From assembly GCA_902362375.1 (NCBI GenBank), contig CABIVS010000002.1, forward strand, positions 394,757 to 458,756: DNA of 64,000 nucleotides. Reading direction: 5' to 3'. This DNA is from Bacteroidaceae bacterium. GTDB taxonomy: Bacteria > Bacteroidota > Bacteroidia > Bacteroidales > Bacteroidaceae. Every line of letters starts with the position of its first letter. Within the stretch, counting starts at the first letter, position 1. The position numbers and the translations under genes were made by a program. The notes below the pieces were generated by a model. It ran no database searches. It was not told where the DNA came from and saw nothing but the letters and a program-made list of their open reading frames with translations. Shown one piece after another: positions 63,278 through 64,000 of this stretch.

Positions 63278-64000
63278 ATGGTAACAAAATTCAAAAGCTA
63301 TCTCGCCAAAACTAATTTGGCAAAAAACACTGTTACATCGTATGTGTGGACAGTACAGTATTTCCTCAATCATTATGGAGAAGTAAACAAAAAGAACCTT
63401 TTAACATATAAAGGGTATCTGGTGGAGAACTTCAAGCCGCAAACGGTAAATCTACGATTGCAAGGTATCAACAAGTATTTGGAATTTACAAAACAGGAGA
63501 AACTGAAGGTAAAGTTTGTCAAAGTGCAACAGAAGAACTTTTTGGAAAACGTCATTAGCGATGCAGACTACAAATTTCTAAAAACACGCTTAAAAACCGA
63601 TGGTTATAATGAGTGGTATTTTATCGTATGGTTTATGGCTGCCACAGGCGCACGTGTCAGTGAATTGCTTCACATCAAAGCTGAGCATGTACATGTTGGT
63701 CATCTTGATCTTTACAGTAAAGGTGGAAAAATACGTCGTTTATATATTCCGAAAAATTTGCGTACAGAAGCTACGAAATGGCTCAAAGAAAAAGGCCTTA
63801 TTTCTGGCTATATATTCTTGAACCGATTTGGAGAACGTATTACAACACGTGGCATAGCCCAACAACTGAAACATTTTGCGGAAAAATACGGAATGAATAA
63901 GGAAGTGGTTTATCCTCATTCATTCCGTCATCGTTTTGCCAAGAACTTCCTTGACCGATTCAATGACCTTGCCCTACTTGCCGACCTTATGGGACATGAA
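63278..64000 (+). CDS. Tyrosine recombinase (integrase family), 3' end outside window
   Basis: 241 residues are visible, with no stop before the window ends. N-terminal SAM-like core-binding domain (FKSYLAKTNLAKNTVTSYVW; EVNKKNLLTYKGYLVENF). Catalytic domain: first Arg in AATGARVSELLHIKAEH near residue 130, the Lys in YSKGGKIRRLYI near 155, HxxR in YPHSFRHRFAKNF near 220, and LADLMGHE at the edge. The Tyr nucleophile should follow about ten residues later, beyond the window. It stands just outside the invertible segment, as the recombinases that flip hsdS genes usually do. Confidence 0.93.
   Translation, partial: MVTKFKSYLAKTNLAKNTVTSYVWTVQYFLNHYGEVNKKNLLTYKGYLVENFKPQTVNLRLQGINKYLEFTKQEKLKVKFVKVQQKNFLENVISDADYKFLKTRLKTDGYNEWYFIVWFMAATGARVSELLHIKAEHVHVGHLDLYSKGGKIRRLYIPKNLRTEATKWLKEKGLISGYIFLNRFGERITTRGIAQQLKHFAEKYGMNKEVVYPHSFRHRFAKNFLDRFNDLALLADLMGHE

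Noticed and set aside
63231..63373. Extension of the silent hsdS cassette to an ATG at 63373
   Set aside because: This part is antisense to the recombinase start and shows no HsdS similarity; only 62747-63230 is cassette.

Overview
The window is chromosomal DNA of a gut Bacteroides species or a very close relative. The signs are a SusC/SusD outer-membrane pair, BspA-type leucine-rich repeat proteins, a CepA-like class A beta-lactamase, a Bacteroidetes histone H1-like protein, and the Bacteroides promoter signature (-7 element TAnnTTTG, sometimes with a -33 TTTG) before many genes. The species cannot be fixed from the sequence alone.

Layout. 1-4 kb is an AT-rich accessory edge: the 3' part of a BspA-like gene, a convergent broken copy of its 3' end joined to it by a 34-bp inverted repeat, small hypothetical proteins, a lipoprotein and a wrecked Fic-family gene. 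4-9.8 kb holds a nucleosidase, queD-queE (queuosine precursor synthesis), lutABC (lactate oxidation) and a pyridoxal-kinase-like gene. 9.8-13.6 kb has an ECF sigma factor with a TonB-domain membrane protein, divergent from a von Willebrand A protein. 13.9-15 kb has tRNA-Trp, an ArsC/Spx-like protein and a uracil-DNA-glycosylase-fold protein. 15-22 kb is a SusC/SusD pair followed by a Tsx-like outer-membrane protein and an NCS2 nucleobase permease, possibly one uptake system. 22-35 kb is core metabolism and envelope: a long KamA-like radical SAM protein, an alanine symporter, an AlbA_2 protein, a histone H1-like protein, a radical SAM/DUF4130 DNA-metabolism pair, MgtC, a potassium channel, a lytic transglycosylase and an epimerase-lipocalin fusion. 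35-50.8 kb has a PAS-rich hybrid histidine kinase, a three-gene operon, a shortened TrkH, MATE, a pseudouridine synthase, SGNH and MaoC proteins, a choloylglycine hydrolase, MarC, a VOC-GNAT-GNAT fusion and the beta-lactamase.

51-64 kb is the second accessory region and the most interesting one. It has a SWIM zinc-finger protein, a single-chain nucleotidyltransferase-HEPN protein, and a VirE/VapE primase-helicase-like gene. That gene is preceded by eight palindromic units at a 22-bp period and flanked on both sides by CTGTCAC/GTGACAG motifs. A complete type I restriction-modification operon (hsdR-hsdM-hsdS) follows. Downstream of hsdS lies an inverted, promoterless second target-recognition cassette, bounded by a perfect 34-bp inverted repeat and followed at once by a tyrosine recombinase that runs off the window. 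The reading frames match on both sides of the repeat, so inversion of about 0.9 kb would produce a second full-length HsdS with another DNA specificity.

Regulation. Several -7 elements sit only 4-7 nt before the start codon, which suggests leaderless or nearly leaderless mRNAs. Many gene ends carry long perfect hairpins, and two intergenic regions have interleaved inverted repeats (order A-B-A'-B').
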